Shown here one piece after another: positions 26,076 through 36,000 of a stretch of 47,413 nt of DNA. The first letter of the stretch is position 1; every line of letters starts with the position of its first letter. The notes beneath the pieces are model-generated. The model saw only the letters and a list, made by a program, of their open reading frames with translations. It did no database searches and was not told where the DNA came from. The position numbers were made by a program, and so were the translations under genes. This DNA is from Fimenecus sp045632525 (lineage in GTDB: Bacteria; Bacillota; Clostridia; Oscillospirales; Acutalibacteraceae): NCBI GenBank assembly GCA_045632525.1, contig JAZQWV010000065.1:1-47413 (forward strand). Reading direction: 5' to 3'.

Positions 26076-26106
26076 AACTCACAATAATAAGAGGTTATTG
26101 TAAGTT
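26076..26106 (-). repeat. Site B2: right end of invertible segment B
   Basis: Exact inverted copy of B1: arms CTCACAATAA (26078-26087) and TTATTGTAAG (26095-26104) with centre TAAGAGG, the complement of CCTCTTA. The single arm deviation (G for A) is shared with B1 in the same relative place, as expected of a pair that exchanges strands. Confidence 0.9.
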
Positions 26107-26256
26107 ATTTGTTTTATTTATCAGAACTTTTTCAAATAGAAACAGGTTTACTATTTCCATTTGAAAGAATTTTGAACACACATACTTATAATTATCCCCT
26201 TTATATATAAATCGAAAAAATTCGACTTTTTGTGACAATAAAAATATGTAATTTTT

Positions 26257-26292
26257 AGCACCGATAATATTTTATCGGTGCTTCGTGTTTTT
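26257..26292 (+). terminator. Intrinsic terminator after segment B
   Basis: Perfect 11-bp arms AGCACCGATAA and TTATCGGTGCT with loop TATT, followed by TCGTGTTTTT. It would end + transcripts leaving segment B. Confidence 0.75.
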
Positions 26293-26302
26293 AATTGCGA
26301 TT

Positions 26303-26422
26303 TTATCCCCACCAGCCATCTCCATTGGGGTCTTGGTCTCCAAAGGTAGGTGACGATGCAGTGATAATATCTTCAATTTTAAAAATAGTTATATCGAAAT
26401 CAGGTGGTGTATATTTCTTCAT
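26303..26422 (-). CDS. 39-residue acidic, tryptophan-ended peptide
   Basis: The sequence runs from MKKYTPPDFDITIFKIED to a Gly/Asp-rich end, DPNGDGWWG. AAAGG lies about 8 nt before the ATG; a longer frame starting at 26566 lacks a site. I recall short peptides of this form (MKKY..P...., an ED-I-TAS segment and a Gly/Asp/Trp end) near secreted-protein genes in Ruminococcaceae, but do not know a function. It follows the beta-helix gene with a hairpin (CACTCTG / CAGAGTG) in the gap and may be cotranscribed with it under the same LytTR-type promoter. It has no signal peptide or membrane helix. Confidence 0.6.
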   Translation of the reverse strand: MKKYTPPDFDITIFKIEDIITASSPTFGDQDPNGDGWWG

Positions 26423-26559
26423 AATATTGCCTTTCTTTAAAGTCGCCACTCTGAACGAAAAAGATGGTGTAAGTTGTATTTTATTGTACCGTCCAGAGTG
26501 ACTTTTTATTATAACAGTAGGATTCTTAAAAAGACCTACTGTATAATACATAAATTGAT

Positions 26560-29154
26560 TTACCAACCGTATTTTTCAGCAGCGAGAGGATAGTAATTTC
26601 CAAATAATTCACTAAATTCTGCTGTCACTTCAACAGGGAAGAAATACCAAGTGTTTTCAACGCAAATATATGCATAAGTTGTAAGACCATTATCAATATC
26701 TTCTTCTGTTATACCTGTTACTAAACAAGTAAACATATAATAGCCATCTGCATCCTGAATATAACTTACAGGTGCATTTGTAAATCCTTGAACAGTTCCA
26801 CCTTGTGCAACTGTTTTAGCACTATCAACATCAAATTCAGTTGTGGCTCTTGAATAAACAAATCCAACTTTTGTAATTTTAGACTTGCCTTCTTCAATCG
26901 TATCTGCAATATACTTTTTGAAGTCGGCATCGCTTATTTTTGCTCTTGTTCTTACATCAAATGTTCCTGCATAAGAACCGTCATCGTTTGTATTGAAACG
27001 AATTTGTGATGACATTGCAGTTACGATTGTTTTTTCATAAACTACAACATTGTCACTGACTACCTTTTGATTATCTTCAATTTCAATAGCGCCATTACCA
27101 TTGTAGAATACATAACCATCAGCAAGAGCTTCATTTATTGTTGTGCCACCAATTGAGAAACCATCTTCATAAGTGCCACCATAAACTATGGTAGTGTTCT
27201 CTTTTTCAACGAAGATGTCATCATATCCTTCACCACTGGAGATTGAGCCACCATTTATAGTAACATTACCACCATTGTTGTAAATGCCATCCATAAAGCT
27301 TTCGACTGCACCACTATTAAAGTTAAGTGTACCACCATTTACTGCAATACCACCCCCACCAATTGTTCCGTTATCAGCAGAGTCTTTAACATTAAGTGTT
27401 GCACCATTTTCTACAAGAATTGAAACCGCATCTTTAATTTCAATTGTTTTACCATTAAGGTCGAGAGTAGTTTTACCATCAATTATAAGTGATGAATCCA
27501 AAAGAATATCTTTTAAAAGTTTTAAAATGCTATCAGTATCTTTGTTGGCTTTATCCAAGCCTTCATCAACAGTAGGAAAATATTCAGTTGTGCCATCAGG
27601 TTGAATCACAGATACTGGATATTTATTTTTAACAATTACGGTATCATCAATTTCATTGAAATCGCCGAAATCAGTAATATTGTTATCTTCACTATCATAA
27701 TAGAAATGACCTTCTGCAAGAAGATTTGCAAGTGTATAACCAACAGGTATAAGATTCAAGTTAATACCACCATTAAATGTTCCACCATAAAGAGTGGCAA
27801 CAGGAGCAGTTTTTGTGCTTGCATATAAGCCAAACTTTCCACCGGAAAGTTCACCATCGTAAACAGTTATATTGCCTGTACTTTTAACACCATATTCTTT
27901 ACCACTTATTGAACCACCATATACAATAACTGTATTATCATTTACAATAGCAGATTTTGCTGTGCTGATAATAGTACCGCTTTCAATAATCAATGTACCA
28001 CTATTACTGAAAACCGAACCAAACGATTCGTTAGTGTTTATAATTTTGCCTGTTCCAACACTATCTTTTATTGTTATTTTTGCGTTCTTTGTTAATCCGA
28101 AAATGCAACTGTCTGAATTACCTGACACTGTATATCCATTCAAATCAAATGTGAAATCAGGCTTTACAAATTTTGTTGGTGTGTAAACAGTGTTGTCAAC
28201 CTCAATGTCTTTATATAAAGTCAAAACTGAACCAGGCTTTGTCATTGCAACCGAATAAGCTTCATCAAAAGAAACAAAATCCTGCTTTGCTCCGTCAGCA
28301 CTTGTTAAACACGCTGAATATTCTCTTTCACTATCAGATTCTTTAATAGTAATATTACCACTTACAGATTTTTGCATTTCTGTAATTATTATTTCAGTTC
28401 CGTCTTGAGTAAATACACCATAGCCAGTAGTTATTGCGTCTAAAAGATAGAAATCGCCAGAATGAACTATTGAAATGCCACCATTGAATGTACCGCCATA
28501 AACTATTCCTTTACCTTGTGTTTTATAGAACATTATTTCTTCAGTGAACAGCAATCCGCATGAATCGCCGTTAAATTCACCGTCATTTACAGTTAAGAAA
28601 CCACCATAGACAGATACTGCATACATATCACTATTAAATGTACCACCGTTAATTGTTGCATTTCCGCCATAAATACAAATAGCTGTATCTTCAGCAGTGA
28701 AAATACCGTTTTCTATTATAATATCATCCATAGCAAATATAGTAGATACTGCAGTGCCATTATCCATTGTATTTTTGATTCCACCTGCACCAACACTATC
28801 CTTGATTGTGATGATGATATTTTCGCCTGTGCTTAAAACACTGCTATGGACACTACTTGAGATTGTTTTACCATTCAATTCAAGAGTAAAATTAGCAGAT
28901 GTAAAGCCTGTGTATTCAGAAATTTCAATACCATTTCCATTCAAATCAACATCACTTAATAATGTGATGGTTGAATCTTTGCTTTCTGCAGCTGCATAAA
29001 ATGCTTCTGTAAGGTCATTGTAATCAGTAACTTCACCATCAGTTGTTTTAACAGATGCTACAAAGCTAGTAGCAGAAGCTGTCATTGGCATTACTGAAAA
29101 CAAGAGTAACATTGATAAAACAATACTTAAAATTTTATTTGTAGTTTTCTTCAT
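26560..29154 (-). CDS. Secreted protein with three glycine-rich beta-helix-type modules
   Basis: 864 residues. Signal peptide 1-29 (VMPMTASA, then TSF). Three modules of about 240 residues begin near 32, 280 and 515 with a DG..T/K....D/E-A pattern (KTTDGEVTDYNDLTEAFYAA, SADGAKQDFVSFDEAYSVA, QPDGTTEYFPTVDEGLDKA). Each continues with short strands rich in G, N and T (ITIKDSVGAGGI, NGGTFN, YGGSISG), as in right-handed beta-helix surface proteins. A separate C-terminal domain (about 710-864) starts SSQIRFNTNDDGSYAGTFD. No dockerin, sortase or anchor motif is seen, so it should be released or bound non-covalently. GGGAGG precedes the ATG. LytTR-type repeats stand upstream, so it is probably part of the agr regulon. 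The role may be adhesion or matrix; that is inference. Confidence 0.8.
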   Translation of the reverse strand: MKKTTNKILSIVLSMLLLFSVMPMTASATSFVASVKTTDGEVTDYNDLTEAFYAAAESKDSTITLLSDVDLNGNGIEISEYTGFTSANFTLELNGKTISSSVHSSVLSTGENIIITIKDSVGAGGIKNTMDNGTAVSTIFAMDDIIIENGIFTAEDTAICIYGGNATINGGTFNSDMYAVSVYGGFLTVNDGEFNGDSCGLLFTEEIMFYKTQGKGIVYGGTFNGGISIVHSGDFYLLDAITTGYGVFTQDGTEIIITEMQKSVSGNITIKESDSEREYSACLTSADGAKQDFVSFDEAYSVAMTKPGSVLTLYKDIEVDNTVYTPTKFVKPDFTFDLNGYTVSGNSDSCIFGLTKNAKITIKDSVGTGKIINTNESFGSVFSNSGTLIIESGTIISTAKSAIVNDNTVIVYGGSISGKEYGVKSTGNITVYDGELSGGKFGLYASTKTAPVATLYGGTFNGGINLNLIPVGYTLANLLAEGHFYYDSEDNNITDFGDFNEIDDTVIVKNKYPVSVIQPDGTTEYFPTVDEGLDKANKDTDSILKLLKDILLDSSLIIDGKTTLDLNGKTIEIKDAVSILVENGATLNVKDSADNGTIGGGGIAVNGGTLNFNSGAVESFMDGIYNNGGNVTINGGSISSGEGYDDIFVEKENTTIVYGGTYEDGFSIGGTTINEALADGYVFYNGNGAIEIEDNQKVVSDNVVVYEKTIVTAMSSQIRFNTNDDGSYAGTFDVRTRAKISDADFKKYIADTIEEGKSKITKVGFVYSRATTEFDVDSAKTVAQGGTVQGFTNAPVSYIQDADGYYMFTCLVTGITEEDIDNGLTTYAYICVENTWYFFPVEVTAEFSELFGNYYPLAAEKYGW

Positions 29155-29227
29155 AAACAGTCCTCCCTATATTTCTTCTTATAAAACATTTTACTTCTTC
29201 TAAAACCTATTTTTAAGGTTAATAGAA

Positions 29228-29257
29228 TAACTGCAGAAAAATAAGGTATAAATGCAG
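29228..29257 (-). promoter_or_regulatory. LytTR-type direct repeat upstream of the beta-helix gene
   Basis: On the minus strand CTGCATTTA (29249-29257) and CTGCAGTTA (29228-29236) begin 21 bp apart; the preceding ATTTTT is also repeated. Spacing and sequence match the repeats in front of the RHS gene. Confidence 0.65.
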
Positions 29258-29265
29258 AAAAAATA

Positions 29266-29297
29266 AAACTAACAGTCATATAACTGTTAGTTTTTGT
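29266..29297. terminator. Bidirectional terminator just upstream of the beta-helix promoter
   Basis: Perfect 11-bp arms AAACTAACAGT (29266-29276) and ACTGTTAGTTT (29283-29293), loop CATATA, with T-tracts on both strands. It insulates the LytTR-controlled promoter from upstream transcription. Confidence 0.75.
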
Positions 29298-29550
29298 GCA
29301 TTAATATTCATTATTTTTGTCAAAAGTTAAGCCGATGGGGTTAGCCATCGGCTAGGGGTGAGGTGTGGGATGATACAGATAGATGGGTTGAAATGGGAAG
29401 TGTACTGTTATTTTTGTATTTATTATCTTATCAAAATAAAAAACAGTTTATCAAATATTAGTATTCTATCTTACGATTATATCGTTCATCCTCAATAACA
29501 TAAATCGTAGAAAAGATGTGTTTTGTGATAACATTTTTGCTTTTTCGACA

Positions 29551-29591
29551 AAAAACAGCCGATGAGATTATTTGATATAACCCCATCGGCT
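29551..29591 (-). terminator. Terminator of the RHS / 80-residue membrane protein operon
   Basis: Arms AGCCGATG and CATCGGCT, with GTTTTTT following on the minus strand. The hairpin at 29330-29353 has the same AGCCGATG arms. Confidence 0.65.
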
Positions 29592-29629
29592 TTAGTGTGA
29601 ATATTAAGTTTTAGTTGTTGGATTCATCG

Positions 29630-29872
29630 GACACAAAAGAACCGTCCCCTTGTGTTTAAAAAGGTGAGGGGATTCAAGGCAGAGCAGGTAGCCCTGCCCT
29701 TATACAAAGTTAATCGTCAATCACGGAACCGTCCCCTGATTGTCAATCTCAATCAACCGAAGACAAGGAACCGTCCCCTGTCTTATCGGCACAGAGACCT
29801 GCCCCTACAAAGTTAATCGTCAATCACAGAACCGTCCTCTGATTGGTTCGTTGCATCTGTGTTGCGTAACCG
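29630..29872. repeat. Cluster of hairpin repeats with constant loop AACCGTCCCC and variable stems
   Basis: Four clear units: arms ACACAA/TTGTGT at 29631-29655, CAATCA/TGATTG at 29718-29742, AAGACA/TGTCTT at 29760-29784 and CAATCA/TGATTG at 29821-29845; a degenerate unit follows near 29866. All carry GAACCGTCCCC or a one-base variant between the arms. Units two and four lie in a 40-bp direct repeat (29703-29742 and 29806-29845) differing at two positions. This looks like a REP-type mobile palindrome family. Confidence 0.8.
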
Positions 29873-30055
29873 TCTTCTGATTATTTCTCTAATTGTTATA
29901 AATGTCATTAATATCAATAACGCAATTCCAGCACTTATAAAGGAAGTAGTTGATGGCTTTTGATATAAAAGAAAATAATCAAACAATATATTAAGCAAAG
30001 GTGCTAGACACACTATTATCAATAAAGCTAAACTTGATTTGCCATAACATTTCAT
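29813..30055 (-). CDS. Small two-helix membrane protein, candidate RHS immunity protein
   Basis: 80 residues. Hydrophobic helices at about 8-28 and 38-56 are followed by a basic stretch REIIRRRLRN and an acidic tail. AGGTGA lies 6 nt before the ATG, and the start is 8 nt after the RHS stop codon, so it is translated from the same message. That position, directly behind a polymorphic-toxin-like C-terminus, is where immunity proteins sit. Because the RHS C-terminus is itself hydrophobic, a membrane-embedded immunity protein is plausible; this is inference. The last 12 residues (TNQSEDGSVIDD) are encoded by one of the GTCCCC hairpin repeats, so the native C-terminus was probably replaced by repeat insertion. 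Confidence 0.6.
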   Translation of the reverse strand: MKCYGKSSLALLIIVCLAPLLNILFDYFLLYQKPSTTSFISAGIALLILMTFITIREIIRRRLRNTDATNQSEDGSVIDD

Positions 30056-30063
30056 ATAATCAC

Positions 30064-33000
30064 CTAATTAAAAATATATCCATTATTCCGGCGGTATCCT
30101 CGTTTCCACCAACTATCCACATAATCTAATGCTTTTGCCAAAAGAGAACCAATACTATTATCAACTAAAGTCAAAGCAAGATCAACAGCAGCAGAAACCA
30201 CAGTAGAAGTAATTGAGCCTATCATTTTAAGCAGTTGTTTTGTAACATTTTGGACAATTTTACGTCTATTGGCTTTTAGAAATGCACGTATCGCCACTAT
30301 ACCAGCAATAGATTTACCTAAACTAATGAGTATTATAACTGCATCAATTATTTTTGCTACATTTGAAACTTTATTATACCAGTGCTGTCCCAAAAAACCA
30401 CTGTAATCAACATGATTCACAGGATTATTCTCACAGTACGCAAACAAGTTAGCACCAAGTACAGTACCCATTGTCGCAATCGCAATTTGTGTATCATCGG
30501 TATTAATAAACCTACCAATTTCCGCCGAATAGTATCGTGATTGTAAATAGTAAAGTTCAATATCATAGTCATAGCAATAACTACGATAAGTAAATGGGCT
30601 GACAAATGAGAGTGTATAAGCCAACATCAAATTCTGCATTGATGTTGCAGAGAATGAAACTGCACCCCATGAATCATATTCATAAGTAACAATTGTCTGA
30701 CCACTTTCGTTTACGATAGAAAGGATATCACCCTGTAAATTCTTTGTATAAAGATATGTTGCTGTATCATTAAGAACAAATCCCTGAAGGGTCCCCCAAG
30801 CATCATAAATGAATTTAGCACTGTTAGTTGTATTTACTTCACCATTTGAATATGTTGTATATGTCTGTGAAACAAGTGTGCCTTCAGACCATACATAGTC
30901 ATATCTTTCAGTAATTACACCATTTTCTTTTACAGTTTTTCTATGACGAAGTCCGTTTTCATCATATTCAAATTCAATTGTTTTGTTTCCTTGTGTGTAG
31001 GTTTCAAGCTGACGGCCACTCCAAGTAAATGATTTGTCACCGATGGTTAATGGGTTACCGATATTGTCATAAGTAATGTCAGTATCACCGTAAGAAGTTA
31101 ATTTGTCCTTCCATACAGAATCGTATGTGTAGTTAATAACATTATTTGGTTCTGTGGTAATTGTATCTTCTGCAGTATAACTATATTCTTTCTTTGAGAG
31201 AATATTTCCGGCAGTATCGTAGACGTAAGTATAAGTTTTCTGTGCAACTGCATCATTTACACGTACAAGCTGATTAAGACTATCGTAGTAATACTTATAT
31301 CTTAATGTTCTGTTTTTACCATATTCGGCAGTTATATTACCATTACCATCATATTCATAATAATAATGAGAATATGATTTATAATCTGTACCTTCACTAT
31401 CAGTGCCATAATACACTTTATTTATGTATTCGTCAACACGATTTGAGGTTTTAATATCAGTATTTTCAGAAGATGTATATTCAGGATAACCGTATTCAGT
31501 CTTAACAGATGCAAAATTGTTTTCTGTGTTTGTATCATTTGCACTTTCAGTTTTAATGATACTTTCTGTATATCTGCCAAACCAATCTTGCTGAGCAACA
31601 GTACCGATTACCTTGCCGTTTGTTGCAGTCACATCACTCTTTTCAGTAGTGATACCTGTTTCAATGTCATAACTACTATCGTAAGATTTTGAGGTATATG
31701 TTACACCACCGATTGTCTCAATAAAATCGCCATCATCATTTGTATATGATGAGTAGATAATGTCTTTAGTTTTGTAATCAATTATGTCTGTTCTATTATC
31801 TGTGTATTTAACTGTACGAGTATTTACTTCACTGATTGATACAAGATTGCCAAAAGTATCGTATGTGTACTCATATTTAGTAACATTGTTGACTTTAATT
31901 TTATCAATATTGCCGTTTTTATATTGATATCCAATTTTGGTAGTCGCAGAATTATCAAAATTTCCATTATGGTATGTAACAGACTTTATTTTGTCTCTTC
32001 TTGCACCTGAATAATATTCATATGAAATAATATTTTGATTACCAACAGAAACACTTGTTAACTGACCCCAAATATCATAACTAAGATTATAAGAAAAACC
32101 ATTATGCGTAATGGATACTAATCTGTCGTTATTGTAAGCATAGTTTGCTGATGAATTATCAACAGAAACTTGTGTTAACAAACCACTAGCATCATAAGAA
32201 TATGAAGTTTCATTGTCATTGGCATCGGTAATTGCAGTTAATATACCATTAAGAGTATCATAACTATAAAAGACTTCGTTGCCATCAGCATCTATTTCGG
32301 ATGTGAGATAATTACCATCAGTTGTATATTTTGAAATCGTTTCAATAGTCTTAACTCCGTCAAAACTACCACTTGATGTGATGTTGCCGAAAGAATCTGT
32401 TATGCTTATGTCACTTCTGCGTTTGCAAGGTGCACAGTTGCAAAGTGCTTCACTTTCACAAGCACAAGTGCAATTTGCTTCTTCACAATTTTCACAAACA
32501 CAACCGGTTTCTTCTGTTGTTTCTTCATCTTCATCGATTATAACCGCATCTTCATCTTTTGAAAGTTCGATATTTGAAATCAATGCTGAGTTTGCATTTT
32601 TTGAATATCGAATAAGAACTGTTATAGTTTCGCAATCACCTTTAAGCACGAAATCTTGTGCTGCAAACTGCCAATCTTCAATATTCTCAACAAACGGTAT
32701 TGCGAACTCTTCTTTATGTGTTATTGTTTTTTCTTCTGCAGTTCCTTCATCTATTATTTCATAATATTCATATTTCACTTCAAATTGTGCGTAGCGGTTA
32801 TTAGTAAAATTACAGATTTTAGGGTCTGAAGATTCTGCAATTACGTCAAGTAAACATGAATTATTGGTTGCAGAATTCACAAAACAACCTTTTAACCAAC
32901 CACCAATTGTAAATACATCATCTTTTTTGCCATTGATTGTAATAGTTTGAGAAATTGTATTCTCTGTATTTACTCCGCCAGGGATTACAACTGCATTAGC

Positions 33001-36000
33001 AGCTTCGCCATTTATTGTTGATTTTACAGTTTCAAAATTTCCTGAACCAGTCCAATAATCTAAATTGTTTCTAAAACCACCATCAGCAAGATAGTTATAT
33101 GAACTTGCTGACAATGACTGTTCAAGTTGAACATTGTCAATATAGAATGTTCCGCCATTTTCATTAGACAATTCAACAACAAGTTCTTCTGCATTTTCAG
33201 GTGCAGTGATTGTAACAGTATATCTTTGCCATTCTCCACCTGTTGACTCAATGGTTGTTGTATTTCCATCGTCAGCATCACCTGAATCGTCAATAGAGTA
33301 GAGAGTCAAATGGAGTTTCTGACCACTTTCAGCATTTGATTTAACATATGCTGATAATGTGTAATCTCCACCTGAAATCACAGGGACATATTGTTCTGCA
33401 ACACCTTCATTGTTATTTACTGTTTTAAGAACATAGTCACCAAAATATGCATTTTCATCTGTTGCTCTTTCAAAAGGAGAGGATACAACCGTCCAACCTT
33501 TTGCACCTGTTTCAAAGACATTCTTTTCTTCAAAGCTTGGATTTGTCAAAAGGTTTTCAGCGTTTACACGATAATCTGATGAAGGAATGAAATATGTATT
33601 CTCAGTTGAGCCTGAATTCTCATTCATAACATAGTTACCAAAACTATCAACTGTGTAAAGAAGATTTCCAGATTTTCCAAACTGATAAATTTCAAAGTTT
33701 TCAGTTCCGTCAGTAAGTTTAATTTGTGTAGAACTTAATCTTTCGTAAGTAAGGAAGTTACCATCAACATAATCTTCACCACTACGAGCCTGTTCAGTGA
33801 TTTCTGTGATTCTACCATTAGAATCATAATCGTAAACAACACGATAGCCATCAATATTTGTCATTGAGGTAATATTACCATTTGAATCATAAGCATATGT
33901 AATAGATTTTCCATCAGGATAAGTTACACTTGTAAGATTTTTGTTGCTATCATAAGCATAATTAACTTCGAGTGGTGAATTAGTTGTACCTGCAGTAATT
34001 GCGGTATTGTTTTCATCAGCAGAACAGCATTTAACTTTTAACAACAAATTTGTTGTATTATCGTAGATATAATCATACTTTCTGTTGACACCATCTGTTA
34101 TATAATTTATTCGACCCATTGAGTCATAAACAACATTAATTGTTTGCTCAGGATAATCAGGATTTGTTACAGAAACTAAAAGACCATCACTATTAAATCT
34201 CTCAACATAACCATCAGGTCTTGTCATAGTAACATACTCGGGTTGATTTCCAATTGGTGGAAAATATTCGAGTTTATATTCATATTCACCATAAATATCA
34301 GAATATATTTCTTTGAATACAACCTCGCCATTTTCGATGGTATAAGTATAATCAATTGACGCACCTGTATCAGTGTAATAAGTAAACTGGTCTTCTTCAC
34401 CGATTAAAAATGCTCTTAAATAGTTTGGAATCCAATTTTTACCGTATGCTAATATGTTATTGTAATTTAAAGCCTCAGCTTTTGCATAAGTTGCAGTATC
34501 ATATATCATACCTACAGTTACAGGCATAATATTACCATCAATTGAAAGGTCATCACGAACAACTGATAGGTGTTGTGTAAAGTCATTTACATAACCTGTT
34601 CCAGCTCGTCCTGCTGACTGACTATGATAATTAAGGTTTTCGTTATATCCACCTAAATCAACATAATCCATAATCATTATAGTGTTTTGAGAACCACCAT
34701 TAATAAGTAAAACGGCGATAGTGTTTTCTGCGGCTGTTATTGCAAAACCATTGTTTGTTTCACCGTTAAACCAGTCGTTAAAAATTTCGGTAATATTAAA
34801 ATGAATAAGAGAAATATTATCATAAGTTCCATTTTCTGGTAATGGTGATGTATAATAGTCAATTACTTCACTTGATAATCCAAGTTTTGTGTTAATATTA
34901 GTGTTCCACTCATCGGTTATTTTTCTTGCAAACAAATTACCGTTAGCACTTGTTGCGCCAGCAAGAATATATTGAACCTCAGTAAAAACAATATCATTGC
35001 CTAAGTTCTTGAAAAAATCAGTATTGATTTTTGTATACACTTCGGAATCAACTGTTGTAGTTGTTCCATCATCGTTTTCTAAAGCATACATATTGGTTAC
35101 AGAAGCAGCAGATACGTTTTCATCATATTTATAACCAGCTTCAGGCTCATCACTAGTATATGCCACACTTACATCTTCAATAAAATCAGGTTCTTCATTG
35201 GTTACGACAATTGCAGGGTCAATGATAATTGGATATACACGGTTATTACTGCTTGTCCAATCAGATGATGGTGCATATTCGAGAGTTACTGTGCCATTAG
35301 CATTTTCAGTTAATGAAACATCAATGTCATATGAAAACTCAAAGTTGGCATCTGTCATAACAGGACGAGGAATATTGAATTTAACATCCCCATTATTGTT
35401 TTTGAAAAGGATACTACCGTCGTCTAACTTTTCAGCATTTAATCCGTTTGTTTCAAATGTAAATGCGTATGTGTCTTTTACACTTTCTTTGTTTGAAACG
35501 ATAATATTCTCTTTAATCGAATTAGGTGTAACGATATACTGCAAATCTGTGTTATCTGAAATATTGTTATATGTAACTGACGACTGTGTTTGAGAAATGG
35601 CTTTGTCTGCTGATTCAATTTCACTATCACTTGTAACAATATTGTTTTCTACAATAGCAGAACTGTTTTCAATATTATCAACACTAAATGAAAGCTCATA
35701 GCCATCTTTCTCAACAGTTAATTCTTTATCTTCATCAATATTCTTCGGAAGTTCAACATTGAAAAGATTATTAAGGTTAGTGTAAATACTTCCGTTAATA
35801 ATCATTGAGTTATTGATTTCTTTCCAGACACCTTCATCAAGATAGTGCAATGGTTCTTCTGTCATAACAGCGGTATATGTACCATTGCTTTTCTTGTAGA
35901 CCTTAGTATGCTCATCTCTTTTTTCTTCAACTTCATAAAGAATCTCTGCCTCTGCATCTTTTTCTGCATCAGTTGGATTATTCACAAAGTCTTCGATAAA

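Larger units (their letters stand above)
21424..26106. mobile_element. Predicted invertible DNA segment B
   Basis: A 4.68-kb stretch bounded by the 31-bp inverted repeats B1 and B2. The + strand has a Cap15-like membrane protein, an aminotransferase-like enzyme and, beyond the opposing pentapeptide-repeat gene, an NspC-like decarboxylase. Since B1/B2 share the arms of A1/A2 but not the 7-bp centre, the same recombinase should invert B independently of A and should not join A to B. Unlike in segment A, no gene starts at the right end, so inversion would move the first gene away from the sequences left of B1 rather than swap two operons. Inversion is inferred. Confidence 0.65.
26045..26302. other. 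Intergenic region right of segment B
   Basis: Contains site B2, an AT-rich stretch with the small palindrome TCGAAAAAATTCGA near 26212 and TATATA-like boxes (a possible minus-strand promoter facing segment B), and the terminator at 26257-26292. No gene is seen. Confidence 0.5.
29155..29812. other. Intergenic region with regulatory repeats, hairpins and small repeats
   Basis: No gene is seen. From left to right: LytTR-type repeats of the beta-helix gene, a bidirectional terminator (29266-29297), a hairpin with arms AGCCGATGG / CCATCGGCT (29330-29353), a second hairpin with the same AGCCGATG arms that forms a minus-strand terminator (29551-29591), and the GTCCCC hairpin repeats from 29630 on. 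Confidence 0.6.

Noticed and set aside
15452..26106. The four palindromes as ordinary transcription factor operators
   Set aside because: An operator family would not need a 7-bp centre that is identical within inverted pairs and different between pairs, nor a perfect 54-bp inverted repeat; recombination sites explain both.
21424..26106. A1/A2 recombining with B1/B2 to give deletions or larger rearrangements
   Set aside because: The 7-bp centres differ at most positions in either orientation, which should block strand exchange between the pairs.
29630..29872. CRISPR array
   Set aside because: Units are short palindromes with irregular spacing and changing arms; there are no uniform 28-37 bp repeats or spacers and no cas genes.
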